From Chitinophagales bacterium (GTDB lineage: Bacteria; Bacteroidota; Bacteroidia; Chitinophagales; Chitinophagaceae): a stretch of DNA of 64,000 bases. Position 1 is the stretch's first letter. Every line of letters begins with the position of its first letter. A program made the position numbers and the translations under genes. This document shows, piece after piece, positions 19,562-29,096 of this stretch. The notes beneath the pieces were generated by a model. The model had not been told where the DNA came from, did not search any database, and worked only from the letters and a program-made list of their open reading frames with translations. The stretch is from contig JAATGQ010000073.1 in NCBI GenBank assembly GCA_015654595.1, forward strand, positions 1 through 64,000. The letters are read 5' to 3'.

Positions 19562-20302
19562 ATGCCTGCACAAGATGGAAAAACCAGGATAGCAGCCGTC
19601 GGCGATATTCACATACAGGAGACGGATCACAATAAATGGACAGAATATTTTAAAGAAATCTCGCGCCAGGCAGACATCCTTTTGCTCTGCGGCGACCTGA
19701 CCAATACGGGCGACGAAGCCGAAGCCCAGGTCTTAAAGGAAGAGTTGAAAGCCTGCACCATACCTGTATTGGCGGTGTTGGGCAACCACGATCACGAAAA
19801 AGGACGGCACAAACTCATCCGTCAGGCGCTGCAAAGCGAAACGGTCCATATCCTCGACGGCGAAGCGATCGCCATCGGCAATATCGGCTTTGCCGGAGTA
19901 AAAGGGTTTGGAGGAGGCTTCGACAACTATATGCTTTCGATGTTTGGCGAAACGGCCATGAAAGCCTTTGTACAGGAAGCGGTCAACGAAGCCCTGCTCC
20001 TCGATCGGGCCCTGGCCCGTCTCGACCAGCAGCACGAAGGACTGAAAAAGATCGCGATCCTGCACTACTCTCCCATCCAGGATACGGTAAAAGGAGAACC
20101 CGAACAGATCTTTCCCTTTCTCGGCAGCTCACGTCTTGCCGATCCCCTCATCCGCCGCCAGGTGATCGCCACCTTTCACGGGCATGCCCATGCCGGTACA
20201 CTCGAAGGCGCGCTTTCCAACGGGGCAAAGGTATATAATGTGGCAAAGCCTATTTTAATAAAGGCGGGTTATACGATGCCGTTCTTTTTATATGAAGTGT
20301 GA
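19562..20302 (+). CDS. metallophosphoesterase
   Basis: AAVGDIHIQE, LLLCGDLTNTGD, VLGNHDHE, FHGHAHAG motifs. Confidence 0.92.
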   Translation: MPAQDGKTRIAAVGDIHIQETDHNKWTEYFKEISRQADILLLCGDLTNTGDEAEAQVLKEELKACTIPVLAVLGNHDHEKGRHKLIRQALQSETVHILDGEAIAIGNIGFAGVKGFGGGFDNYMLSMFGETAMKAFVQEAVNEALLLDRALARLDQQHEGLKKIAILHYSPIQDTVKGEPEQIFPFLGSSRLADPLIRRQVIATFHGHAHAGTLEGALSNGAKVYNVAKPILIKAGYTMPFFLYEV

Positions 20303-20333
20303 AATTTAAAAGCACTGCAGGACGCAGGTTTAT

Positions 20334-21224
20334 TTATTTTTTGCGAAGCTTTTTCTTAACTGTCTTTACAAAAGCCTCCGGAACACCCATGAGCGAAGCA
20401 ATCCGCTCAACAGGAAAGTCAGTGGACACCAACAGGGCACGGACGCCTTTTTCAAGCGCCTCTGTTTCTCTGATTTCCGCTATTTGTTCAATGATTCCCA
20501 TTGTTCTTTCTCTACCTGTAATTTGATCCAGTTTCTCATCGAAGATACGATTTGTTTTTGGGTTCGCAAATACGAGGTAGTTGTTCAGGAACACCAATAT
20601 ATTCGCAATCTTCCTCTTCGTAAACATCCCTTTGGCAAACAACAACTTAGCCAATGCCAACTTCTCTTGCAGGAGCACAACCTCGGGAACCCGCCCCGCC
20701 AGCAGCGCTTTCTTTGCAGCCAACACGACAAGAGCAAAAGGATTATCGCTTGCAGCCAGCTCTTCATCGCTATAATCCTTTATCGCAACGGTATTGTATT
20801 CATATATCAAACGGGTACCGAAACAATAATGTTCCAATCTATTTACAATTGTTCCTCTTTGCGTCCCGGTAAAGATCGCAATGGCAGTGATCGGCTTTCG
20901 ATACTTGTCAAAGATGCGATAATAATATTCAAACATCCGTTGTGGAAAAAGTGGGTCGCGCTGTCCTTGCACCTCCACATGCACGAGTACCCATTCTTCA
21001 GCGCCATCCTTCCGGAACACTTTGACCAGCTTATCCACCAATCGGAGCTTGCTGCCTTTATCCGGTTCAACAAAAAGTTGATTCAGCTCCTTATCCAAAA
21101 ATTCAAATTTCCGACGCATATCGAATAACTTCTCCGCCTCCGGGAAGATAAACCGGAGCATATCGGCAAAAACTTCTTCAAGGATGCCTTTCCACAACTG
21201 ATCATTACGACGGAGGGCTTTCAT
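20334..21224 (-). CDS. Rpn-family recombination-promoting nuclease / PD-(D/E)XK transposase-like protein
   Basis: LLDKELNQLF...WVLVHVEVQGQRDPLFPQRMFEYYYRIFDKY (E-V-Q catalytic pattern), C-terminal GVRALLVSTDFPVERIASLMGVPEAFVKTVKKKL. Start MKALRRND at 21224 preferred. Confidence 0.8.
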   Translation of the reverse strand: MKALRRNDQLWKGILEEVFADMLRFIFPEAEKLFDMRRKFEFLDKELNQLFVEPDKGSKLRLVDKLVKVFRKDGAEEWVLVHVEVQGQRDPLFPQRMFEYYYRIFDKYRKPITAIAIFTGTQRGTIVNRLEHYCFGTRLIYEYNTVAIKDYSDEELAASDNPFALVVLAAKKALLAGRVPEVVLLQEKLALAKLLFAKGMFTKRKIANILVFLNNYLVFANPKTNRIFDEKLDQITGRERTMGIIEQIAEIRETEALEKGVRALLVSTDFPVERIASLMGVPEAFVKTVKKKLRKK

Positions 21225-21448
21225 AACACTAATATACACCAATTTTATTGGTACATAACCAAAAATATTCAATACCCCGCCTGATCCAGCTCTGGTTTAT
21301 CCAATAGTTTTGGGGTATTTGTCCAGCGAAAACATTTGCTTCGAGGCGATTTATCTACAATCCTTAACATATACATAATACTAATCCACTGAAAGCCAGC
21401 GTTGTTAGTGTGGCAAGATATTTTAATCCAATCAAGAAAAACCAAGTT

Positions 21449-21634
21449 ATGAAGCACACAATAAAAAACGGTATCAGCCTCGTGCTCTTTTTTGCCGTAA
21501 CAGCATTCTCCTTATCAAGTTGCTACGAAAGTCATTATTATCACCGCAACCATCATCATACCCGTGAATGGTACGACCGTCATCATACGCCGCCGCCAGC
21601 TGGGGTTGATTTCAACGTAGACGTTCACAACTAA
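21449..21634 (+). CDS. small His-rich lipoprotein, hypothetical
   Basis: MKHTIKNGISLVLFFAVTAFSLSSCYESHYYHRNHHHTREWYDRHHTPPP; lipobox-like LSSC; followed by a strong terminator. Confidence 0.65.
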   Translation: MKHTIKNGISLVLFFAVTAFSLSSCYESHYYHRNHHHTREWYDRHHTPPPAGVDFNVDVHN

Positions 21635-21656
21635 TTTGAAGTCCAATAATCCCAAG

Positions 21657-21688
21657 GACCCGGAAAGAAATTTCCGGGTCTTTTTTTT
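21657..21688 (+). terminator. Rho-independent terminator
   Basis: GACCCGGAAA-GAAA-TTTCCGGGTC then T8. Confidence 0.9.
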
Positions 21689-21796
21689 CGTACGCTTATT
21701 GTATCGATTCCGCACATTTCCAAACGCGCAAAAGCCCTAAACTTCCTGAAAACCAATCCTCTATAAAACCGGCCTCTTTTTTGGCCAATCTCCTGC

Positions 21797-24241
21797 ATGC
21801 TGAAAAACTACTTACTTGTCGCACTGCGCAGCTTCCAACGGAACAAGATCTTTTCGCTGATCAATATCGTCGGCCTTGCCATCGGTATCAGCGCTTCCCT
21901 GATCATCTTCCTCATCGTATCCTACGAATTCAGCTTCGACAAGTTTGAAAAAGACAACGCCCGCATCTACCGCGTCGTCACCGATTATAAATTCGCAGAA
22001 AACGATTACCACAGCTACGCGGTGACCAAAGCCCTGCTGCCCGCAGCGCCAAAAGAAGCGACCGGCATTGAACTCGCCGTCCCGATGATCCAATGGGAAG
22101 ACAATACCAGCGTCAGCATTCCATCCGGCAAAGCAAATGCGCCAACCGTCTTTAAGGATCAGGCGATAATCGCCAATGTCGACAGCCGGTTCTTTGCCCT
22201 TATGCCCTATACCTGGCTGGAAGGATCTGCTTCGACATCCCTGAACCAGCCCTATCAGGTCGTTCTTACCGCCAGCCAGGCCCATACATACTACCCCAAC
22301 CTCTCCTATAGTGAAATTATCGGCAAACCGCTCACGCTGAACGACAGCGTGATCACAAAGATTACCGGTATCGTCGCCGACCTGGATCGGAACACCAGTT
22401 ATGACTATACGGTCTTTGTGTCCTGGCCAACCATCGAAACACCCCGGCTTCGTCCCCCGGATGCAGACCAATGGGATAACACCAATGGCAACACACAGTT
22501 CCTTGTCAAGCTCCTGCCAGGCGTTCAACCCGCACAAATGGCCCATCAACTGACCCACCTCTTCGATATACACCATCACATTGACCCTAACGATCACAGC
22601 ACGACGACCTTTAATCTCGAACCCCTGCGCGAAGTGCATTTCTTCTCCGCATACAACAGGGACGACACCAACACCCACCTTGCCCATAAACCCACGCTCT
22701 ATGGCCTCATCGCCGTTGCTACCTTTCTGCTGCTGCTGGCCTGTATCAACTTTATAAACCTGACGACAGCCCAGGCCGCCCAGCGCGCCAAAGAGATCGG
22801 TATCCGCAAAACTATGGGCAGCAGCCGCCTCCAACTGACCATCCAGATCCTCAGCGAGACTTTCCTGCTTACCCTCACTGCAACGATCTTTTCCATCCTG
22901 CTGACACCCTTGTTCCTGAAGGTCTTTGCCGATTATATCCCGGCTGGCCTCAACGCCAACTGGATATCACAGCCCTTTGTCATCGGTTTCCTTTTTGCAT
23001 TGGTTATAGTAGTCAGCGGCCTGTCCGGCATCTACCCCGCCCTTGTCCTTTCTTCCTGGCAGCCCGTTCTCGTACTAAAGAACCAGGCTTATGCAAACTC
23101 AGGCAAGAGCCGCTCGGCATGGCTTCGCAAATCGCTCACGGTATCGCAGTTCGTGATCGCCCAGGTCTTTATCATCGCTACGATCCTGGTAGGAAAACAG
23201 ATCAGCTATTCGCTGAATAAAGACATGGGTTTTAAAAAAGACGCCATCATCTCCTTCCGCACCGACTACCGCCGGCCCAAACCAAAGATAGCCGTACTGA
23301 TGCAGTCGCTGCAATCGATCCCCGGGATAGAAAGAATCAGCATGAACATCAACCCCCCATCCTCCCACGGCAGCTGGACGAGCACGATGACCTATAAGGA
23401 CGGGAAAAAGAATATAGAGACGGAGGTAGAGATCAAAAAAGCCGACAGTAATTATATCCCGCTCTACCACCTGCACCTGTTGGCAGGTACCAATATTACC
23501 AACTCCGATACGACCAATGCTGTTATCCTGAACAGGACCTTTGCCCAAAGACTCGGCTTCCAGGACCCTAACGCTGCGATCGGAAAAATGCTCTACTGGG
23601 ATAAGAACGTGCCCATCATCGGCGTAATAGAAGACTTTCATCAAAAGTCATTGCACGAAATCATCAAACCCCTCGTCATCAGCAACGGCTCGAATAATTC
23701 GAGGAGCATCAGCATCGCCCTTCAGCCCAATACCGCCAACTGGCCGGCAACTATCGCCGCCATTGGAAAGGCGTTTAAAGACATCTACCCCGACGATACG
23801 TTTGACTATCATTTTGTCGACGAGTCCATCGCAAAGTATTATACGGCGGAGCAAAAACTCTCCCGCCTGCTGGCCTGGGCTACAGGTCTCGCCATTACGA
23901 TCAGCTGTCTCGGACTGCTGGGCCTCGTCATCTATATTACCAACCAACGCAAGAAAGAGATCGGCGTCAGAAAGGTCATCGGCGCCACTGTCGCCCAGAT
24001 CACCCTCCTGCTCTCTGCCGACTTTATAAAGCTAGTCCTGCTGGCCATCGTCATATCATTGCCCATCGCCTGGTGGTTGACACACAAATGGCTGCAAGGC
24101 TTCGCCTATCGTACGACGATCAGCTGGTGGATATTCCTGGCCGGCGGCGGCATCCTCCTCGGATTTGCACTGCTCATCCTGTGCTGGAGAACGTTCCGCG
24201 CCGCCATGGCCAACCCGGTCGAAAGTCTGCGAACGGAGTAA
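21797..24241 (+). CDS. ABC transporter permease, FtsX/MacB-like
   Basis: MLKNYLLVALRSFQRNKIFSLINIVGLAIGISASLIIF...RAKEIGIRKTMGSSRLQL...KKEIGVRKVIGATVAQI. Confidence 0.95.
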   Translation: MLKNYLLVALRSFQRNKIFSLINIVGLAIGISASLIIFLIVSYEFSFDKFEKDNARIYRVVTDYKFAENDYHSYAVTKALLPAAPKEATGIELAVPMIQWEDNTSVSIPSGKANAPTVFKDQAIIANVDSRFFALMPYTWLEGSASTSLNQPYQVVLTASQAHTYYPNLSYSEIIGKPLTLNDSVITKITGIVADLDRNTSYDYTVFVSWPTIETPRLRPPDADQWDNTNGNTQFLVKLLPGVQPAQMAHQLTHLFDIHHHIDPNDHSTTTFNLEPLREVHFFSAYNRDDTNTHLAHKPTLYGLIAVATFLLLLACINFINLTTAQAAQRAKEIGIRKTMGSSRLQLTIQILSETFLLTLTATIFSILLTPLFLKVFADYIPAGLNANWISQPFVIGFLFALVIVVSGLSGIYPALVLSSWQPVLVLKNQAYANSGKSRSAWLRKSLTVSQFVIAQVFIIATILVGKQISYSLNKDMGFKKDAIISFRTDYRRPKPKIAVLMQSLQSIPGIERISMNINPPSSHGSWTSTMTYKDGKKNIETEVEIKKADSNYIPLYHLHLLAGTNITNSDTTNAVILNRTFAQRLGFQDPNAAIGKMLYWDKNVPIIGVIEDFHQKSLHEIIKPLVISNGSNNSRSISIALQPNTANWPATIAAIGKAFKDIYPDDTFDYHFVDESIAKYYTAEQKLSRLLAWATGLAITISCLGLLGLVIYITNQRKKEIGVRKVIGATVAQITLLLSADFIKLVLLAIVISLPIAWWLTHKWLQGFAYRTTISWWIFLAGGGILLGFALLILCWRTFRAAMANPVESLRTE

Positions 24242-24293
24242 GAAGCCCCCCCTCTCGCACCCCGCCGCCAACAAGAAACCCATCGACCGGGCC

Positions 24294-24357
24294 GCGCAGT
24301 TTATACGGTCCCGCGCAGTCTACACGGGACTGCGCAGTCTACACGGGCCCGCGCAGC
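24294..24357. repeat. 19-bp tandem repeat, ~3.3 copies
   Basis: GCGCAG units begin at 24294, 24313, 24332 and 24351; unit ~GCGCAGTCTACACGGGMCY. Confidence 0.85.
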
Positions 24358-24426
24358 CCAGCTCCAGCCGGAAACATCGTACCGCACTATGCCGGCAGGA
24401 AACTGCAAATTCAGTACATTTATGAC

Positions 24427-25464
24427 ATGAAAGAGGACAAACTCCCTACCATAAAGGAGATAGCCAAACAGCTGAACGTTTCGGTCTCGACCGTTTCCCG
24501 CGCCCTTCACGACCACCCCGGTATCGGACTCCGCACAAAGATGCGCGTCCAAAAGCTGGCGCAGGAACTCGATTACGAACCCAACCAAACCGCCATCTTT
24601 TTCAAACAGCGGAAAACCTTCACCATCGGCGTTGTCCTCCCCAACCTGAAAGAGGAATTCTTTTCGGAAGCCATCAATGGCATCGAAGAGATCGCCATTC
24701 AAAACAAATACAGCGTACTGATCAGCCAATCTAAAGACGAAGCCGAGCGGGAAAAGCAGATCATCACCACCATGAAGAACAACCGCGTCGATGGCATCAT
24801 CGTATCCCTGGCCAAGCACACGGTCTCCTACGAACATTTCATCGCGCTGAAGAAATACAATATACCCGTCGTCTTCTTCGATCGTGTACCCACAGGACCG
24901 GATTTTAATAAGGTATACTCCAACATGAACAGTGGCACCCGGGAAGCCATAGAATTCCTGATCGACAAGGGTCACCGTCGTATCGGCGTCCTCAACGGGC
25001 CCGAAGAAATGAAGTCCTCCAAAGAACGCACGGAGACTTACAAACAAGTATTGGTTAAGAAGCGGCTCAAGATCGACCTCGGCCTTGTCGCCTCCACCGA
25101 CCTGACCCGGGAAGGCACCTTTAAAGCCATGGAAGCTCTGCTAAGCCAACGTCCAAAGCCAACCGCTATTCTGGCCATCAACGATTATATAGCGCTGGAC
25201 GCAATGCTCTACGCCCGCCAGCAACGGCTAAAGATCAATAAAGACATTACTTTCGTCAGTTACGCCAATCTGCCCATTACCAGCTATCTGGAAACGCCGC
25301 CAATGGCTTCCGTAGAACAATACCCCTTTAAACAAGGCGCCAAAGCCGCAGAGATACTGATCGACCTGCTAAAGAAAGAAGACAAACCCGCCAAACCAGG
25401 CGACCCGGAAACCTTCCAGAATGTCGTGATCAACGGCCAGCTGGTCGTTCACTCCAAACGCTGA
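24427..25464 (+). CDS. LacI-family transcriptional regulator
   Basis: PTIKEIAKQLNVSVSTVSRALHDHPGIGLRTKMRVQKLAQELDYEPNQTA HTH; periplasmic-binding-like effector domain. Confidence 0.95.
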   Translation: MKEDKLPTIKEIAKQLNVSVSTVSRALHDHPGIGLRTKMRVQKLAQELDYEPNQTAIFFKQRKTFTIGVVLPNLKEEFFSEAINGIEEIAIQNKYSVLISQSKDEAEREKQIITTMKNNRVDGIIVSLAKHTVSYEHFIALKKYNIPVVFFDRVPTGPDFNKVYSNMNSGTREAIEFLIDKGHRRIGVLNGPEEMKSSKERTETYKQVLVKKRLKIDLGLVASTDLTREGTFKAMEALLSQRPKPTAILAINDYIALDAMLYARQQRLKINKDITFVSYANLPITSYLETPPMASVEQYPFKQGAKAAEILIDLLKKEDKPAKPGDPETFQNVVINGQLVVHSKR

Positions 25465-25526
25465 TCAGGGACGTCAGCAAGCCAATAACGGCATGCACGC
25501 AGAATGCCGGGACCTGGCAAAGTTCC

Positions 25527-25540
25527 CGCAACCGTTTGCG
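25527..25540. promoter_or_regulatory. LacI-type operator CGCAACCGTTTGCG
   Basis: One mismatch from perfect palindrome; 37 bp start-to-start upstream of TAAGTTTG. Confidence 0.6.
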
Positions 25541-25564
25541 TATGTGTCGGATCGAAATCTTCCA

Positions 25565-25572
25565 TAAGTTTG
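25565..25572 (+). promoter_or_regulatory. -7 element TAAGTTTG
   Basis: Exact TAnnTTTG, identical to that of the GH109-like gene. Confidence 0.6.
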
Positions 25573-25592
25573 AGCCGTATAAATCTCGATTC

Positions 25593-26654
25593 ATGCTCGA
25601 TCAGGTCCTGACTGCTTATGGCTTTTCTAACGATATCCAGGTAACCCCGCACGGTAGCGGTCTCATCAATCACACCTGGAATATCCGCAGTCAACAAGGA
25701 AATTTTATCCTCCAGCAGATCAACCACGAGGTGTTCGCCCGGCCCTGGCTGATCACCGAAAACATCGAAAAGGTAAGCACCTGGCTGAAAACCCATTTCC
25801 CCGAAGTCACCTTTCCCCGCCCCGTTGCGTCCGTCAAAGGGGAGACGATGGTGGAGATCGACGGCGGCTACTACCGGCTATACCCTTTTATAGAACAGTC
25901 TTTTACGATAGACGTTGCCGATACGCCCTCGCAGGCCTTCGAAGCAGCCCGACAATTCGGCGCCTTTACCCGGATGCTTTCGGGCTTCCCTGCCGACAAA
26001 TTGCACGAAACGCTTCCCGGCTTTCATGACCTTTCCCGCCGCTACCAGGACTTCAAACAAGCGCTGGTCAAAGGCAACCCCGACCGTCTTCGCAAAGCCG
26101 GCAGCCTTATCGGTTACCTTCAGGCCCAGAATGGACTGGTCAGCGAATATGAAAAGATAAGAACAGACCCGGCATTCCGGCTTCGCGTTACCCACCACGA
26201 CACCAAGATCAGCAACGTGCTGTTCGACGCAAAAGGAAAGGGTATCTGCGTGATCGATCTGGATACGATGATGCCCGGCTACTTTATCAGCGATGTCGGC
26301 GACATGCTCCGCACCTATCTGTCACCCGTCTCGGAAGAAGAGAAAGACCTGTCGCTGATAACCATCCGGGAATCGTATTTTCAGGCGATTGTAGAAGGCT
26401 ACCTCGGGCAGATGAGGGACGAGCTTACAGACAAGGAAAAGGCCGCCTTTACCTATTCCGGCGCCTTTATGATGTATATGCAGTCGCTCCGCTTCCTGAC
26501 GGACTATCTGAACGACGACGTCTATTATGGGCGCAAATACGAAGACCATAACTACATCCGCAGTCTCAACCAGGCCACCCTGCTGGATCTCTACCAGGAA
26601 AAAATGCCGACACTGCGCAATATCACCCGCAAAGTCACCATGGAAGGGGCATAA
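25593..26654 (+). CDS. phosphotransferase-family (APH/N-acetylhexosamine-kinase-like) kinase
   Basis: HGSGLINHTWNIRSQQGNFILQQIN...RVTHHDTKISNVLFDAKGKGICVIDLDTMMPGYFISDVGD. Confidence 0.85.
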   Translation: MLDQVLTAYGFSNDIQVTPHGSGLINHTWNIRSQQGNFILQQINHEVFARPWLITENIEKVSTWLKTHFPEVTFPRPVASVKGETMVEIDGGYYRLYPFIEQSFTIDVADTPSQAFEAARQFGAFTRMLSGFPADKLHETLPGFHDLSRRYQDFKQALVKGNPDRLRKAGSLIGYLQAQNGLVSEYEKIRTDPAFRLRVTHHDTKISNVLFDAKGKGICVIDLDTMMPGYFISDVGDMLRTYLSPVSEEEKDLSLITIRESYFQAIVEGYLGQMRDELTDKEKAAFTYSGAFMMYMQSLRFLTDYLNDDVYYGRKYEDHNYIRSLNQATLLDLYQEKMPTLRNITRKVTMEGA

Positions 26655-26680
26655 AAAACCCCGGCCCGTTAAAGCCGGGG
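26653..26680 (-). terminator. Terminator for the cytochrome operon
   Basis: Minus strand CCCCGGCTTTAACGGGCCGGGG followed by T6. Confidence 0.75.
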
Positions 26681-26706
26681 ACAGAGCCCGTTTTGTAACC
26701 TCATGC

Positions 26707-27690
26707 CTAATAGACTGGTTTCAGCCCCCTTTTCCTCCAGTCCTCGATGATAGGAAGGAAAGGTCCGTATTTATGCTGATCCTCGGAGAAGTTATCAGCA
26801 AAAGGCGCATGATCGTAATCGATCGACTTCTCATTGGGATGAGGATAGTCGTAACTTTTTACTTCGGGACGGGTATGAAGCTTGTCGTCATTTACAAAAG
26901 CCGCCACATCCAAAGCCTGCACATCCGTCAGAAAAGGCTTGCTGTAAACTGCTTTATCATAAGGCATATTCGCTTTGATCCATTGCGCCGCCTTGATGAT
27001 CCTGTGCATACTGCTTCCGGGCTGATAAGCCTCCTTTCCCCACAAAGGCGGATATACATAAGTTACGCTATCTCCCCGCAATAACCCTTCTCCATTCGAG
27101 CCATGACAACGGGCACAGTTCTCGGCATACACAGCGCGTCCCCGCTCGGGATCGGCCGCAACCACAGGAAATTCGACCTCCAGGTTCTTTTCCCCCGGAA
27201 AGGATTTACGCCCCGCCACATATCCATTGATCCACTTGAAGTAAGAAAGAAAAGCGACCATCTCCTTGCTGTCCAGCGGCAATGGCTTTCCATTATGCGG
27301 CCGCATGACGCAGTTGTTTACCCGCTCAGCCAACGTCAGCACCTTCCCTTCCCTGGCCCTGTATTGCGGATAACTTCCGTGCGAGGCCATCAGGTTAAAC
27401 GAATAAGGCTTTGTCCCGGCGTTCTGATGACAGTTGGTACAGTTCATTCGGTTCCCCAGATATTTTCCATTGACGCCATTGGGCCCGATATAATACGAGG
27501 TGTTTACCATCAGCGCGATTCCATAACGGACGGCTTCACCAAAGGCATCATGAGGTATCGTCGTTGTGTCGATCGTTACGATAGAATCGATCTTTACTAC
27601 CTTCACTTCATGCCCGGTGCCGTCCGTACAGGCGATAAATCCTGCTCCCGTAAGCGCGATCAACGATAGCGCAAAGCTTAATTTCTTCAT
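26707..27690 (-). CDS. dihaem c-type cytochrome, TsdA (thiosulfate dehydrogenase)-like
   Basis: Two CxxCH motifs: NCTNCHQNAGTKPYS and CARCHGSNGEG; NxxCTxCHxNAGT pattern as in TsdA-type proteins; lipoprotein-like leader. Confidence 0.8.
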   Translation of the reverse strand: MKKLSFALSLIALTGAGFIACTDGTGHEVKVVKIDSIVTIDTTTIPHDAFGEAVRYGIALMVNTSYYIGPNGVNGKYLGNRMNCTNCHQNAGTKPYSFNLMASHGSYPQYRAREGKVLTLAERVNNCVMRPHNGKPLPLDSKEMVAFLSYFKWINGYVAGRKSFPGEKNLEVEFPVVAADPERGRAVYAENCARCHGSNGEGLLRGDSVTYVYPPLWGKEAYQPGSSMHRIIKAAQWIKANMPYDKAVYSKPFLTDVQALDVAAFVNDDKLHTRPEVKSYDYPHPNEKSIDYDHAPFADNFSEDQHKYGPFLPIIEDWRKRGLKPVY

Positions 27691-27701
27691 GCTTTAAAAG
27701 T

Positions 27702-29096
27702 TTATTTTGTCGAAAGCCAGGGACTTACCTGCTCCCTGGTCAAAAATTCCACCCGGTAAGGCGGTATCGCCGTCTCCATATCCCAAAGTAAGGTGCCTTT
27801 CCTGTTCGCCAGCACGGTGATCTTTCGCTTACTGCTGCAACAAAGGATCGTAGTGTCATTGATCAGATAAGCGCTGCCCATCCGGTCATTATAGATATCC
27901 GGCGGCAGCTGAACATGAAGGTCCGTCGCGGCCGTCAGCGAAGCCTCGTTCAACCGGATCGCATAAGCCTCGGAGATACGCCTGTCCAACCCATTGTTAA
28001 AAAACATCAGATTCCCCTGCGCATTGATGTGCGCCGCATGCGCCTGGCTAAAGTTGCAGTCCGCAGGCATCGCAAAAGAGCCGCCCTTGCCAAACTTCCA
28101 GAGCACCTTGCCGGTATGCGCATCGATCTTCCAGATCTGGCCATTATTGTAAAAGGACGCCAAATAGTTCCCATCCTTATCGTAGTTAAGACTATTCGCA
28201 TGCATCCAGTCCCGACGGGTCTTTAACAGGTTCGGATCCTTCAAGGGATCGACCACATCGAAGACGCTCCAGGACCAGACCTTATGCCCCGCTTTGTCGA
28301 GGATAAGGATCCCATCTCCGTTGACTGTGTCCTGGGCACCCCCGCCGACCGAACGAAGATCCAACAGCCGCTGATCGACAAAGAGCGTCACATACTGCCC
28401 CGCCTCGTTTTTTAAGATCTCGTGATGGATCGAATAATGCAGATCGTTGGTTCCCTTCTTAAGGTAATCGACCGTGTCCCCCATCAAATTGATCTCCAGG
28501 ATCTCGCTGCCATAACTGGTCGGCTCATCGTTCTTTCCCAGGATGCTTACGATCGTCTGATCCTTTGTAAAATGGGTCACCTTGAAGCCCGTCCCATCCA
28601 CCTCGTGATACCAGCGGATATTTCCCTTGTAGTCGACGATATAATCGAGCCCCGGCGTCTCGCGCTTGTTCAGCAGCATCAACCCTTCTTTAAAGACAGG
28701 AGGAACCAGCCCCAACGAATCTTTCGTCGCAATAAACTGCTCTTCGAGCCAGAGCGGCAAGGCAGGCGACGTAAAGGGATAGACCTTTGAGGCCTTCTCC
28801 CCGCCCGGCGCGAGCGTCACCACCTGAAAGGAATATTTCGTCTTTGGAACGATATTGAGCAGGACCATCGAATGATTGACGCCGAATCCAGACTTTGGCG
28901 ATTCATATGCCCGTGATACCCCCAGGCTGTCCGGCCAATAACGCACAAAGGTGACGGCAGAATCGCCTGTCACCGCATCGATCTGGATCTGCAGCTGGTT
29001 ATTGTGATGAATGCCGATCCTTATCTCCCTGACAGCACTGCCGCCGTAGCGGCAGGCTGTCAAAAGGAGAACCCACATGCTGAAAAGATATCTCAT
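27702..29096 (-). CDS. arylsulfotransferase (ASST)-family protein
   Basis: GLDYIVDYKGNIRWYHEVDG, RDWMHANSLNYDKDGNYLASFYNNGQIWKIDAHTGKVLWKFG beta-propeller pattern. Confidence 0.85.
   Translation of the reverse strand: MRYLFSMWVLLLTACRYGGSAVREIRIGIHHNNQLQIQIDAVTGDSAVTFVRYWPDSLGVSRAYESPKSGFGVNHSMVLLNIVPKTKYSFQVVTLAPGGEKASKVYPFTSPALPLWLEEQFIATKDSLGLVPPVFKEGLMLLNKRETPGLDYIVDYKGNIRWYHEVDGTGFKVTHFTKDQTIVSILGKNDEPTSYGSEILEINLMGDTVDYLKKGTNDLHYSIHHEILKNEAGQYVTLFVDQRLLDLRSVGGGAQDTVNGDGILILDKAGHKVWSWSVFDVVDPLKDPNLLKTRRDWMHANSLNYDKDGNYLASFYNNGQIWKIDAHTGKVLWKFGKGGSFAMPADCNFSQAHAAHINAQGNLMFFNNGLDRRISEAYAIRLNEASLTAATDLHVQLPPDIYNDRMGSAYLINDTTILCCSSKRKITVLANRKGTLLWDMETAIPPYRVEFLTREQVSPWLSTK

Noticed and set aside
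24294-24357. Possible CRISPR array
   Set aside because: Units are contiguous 19-bp tandem copies without unique spacers; no cas genes in the window.
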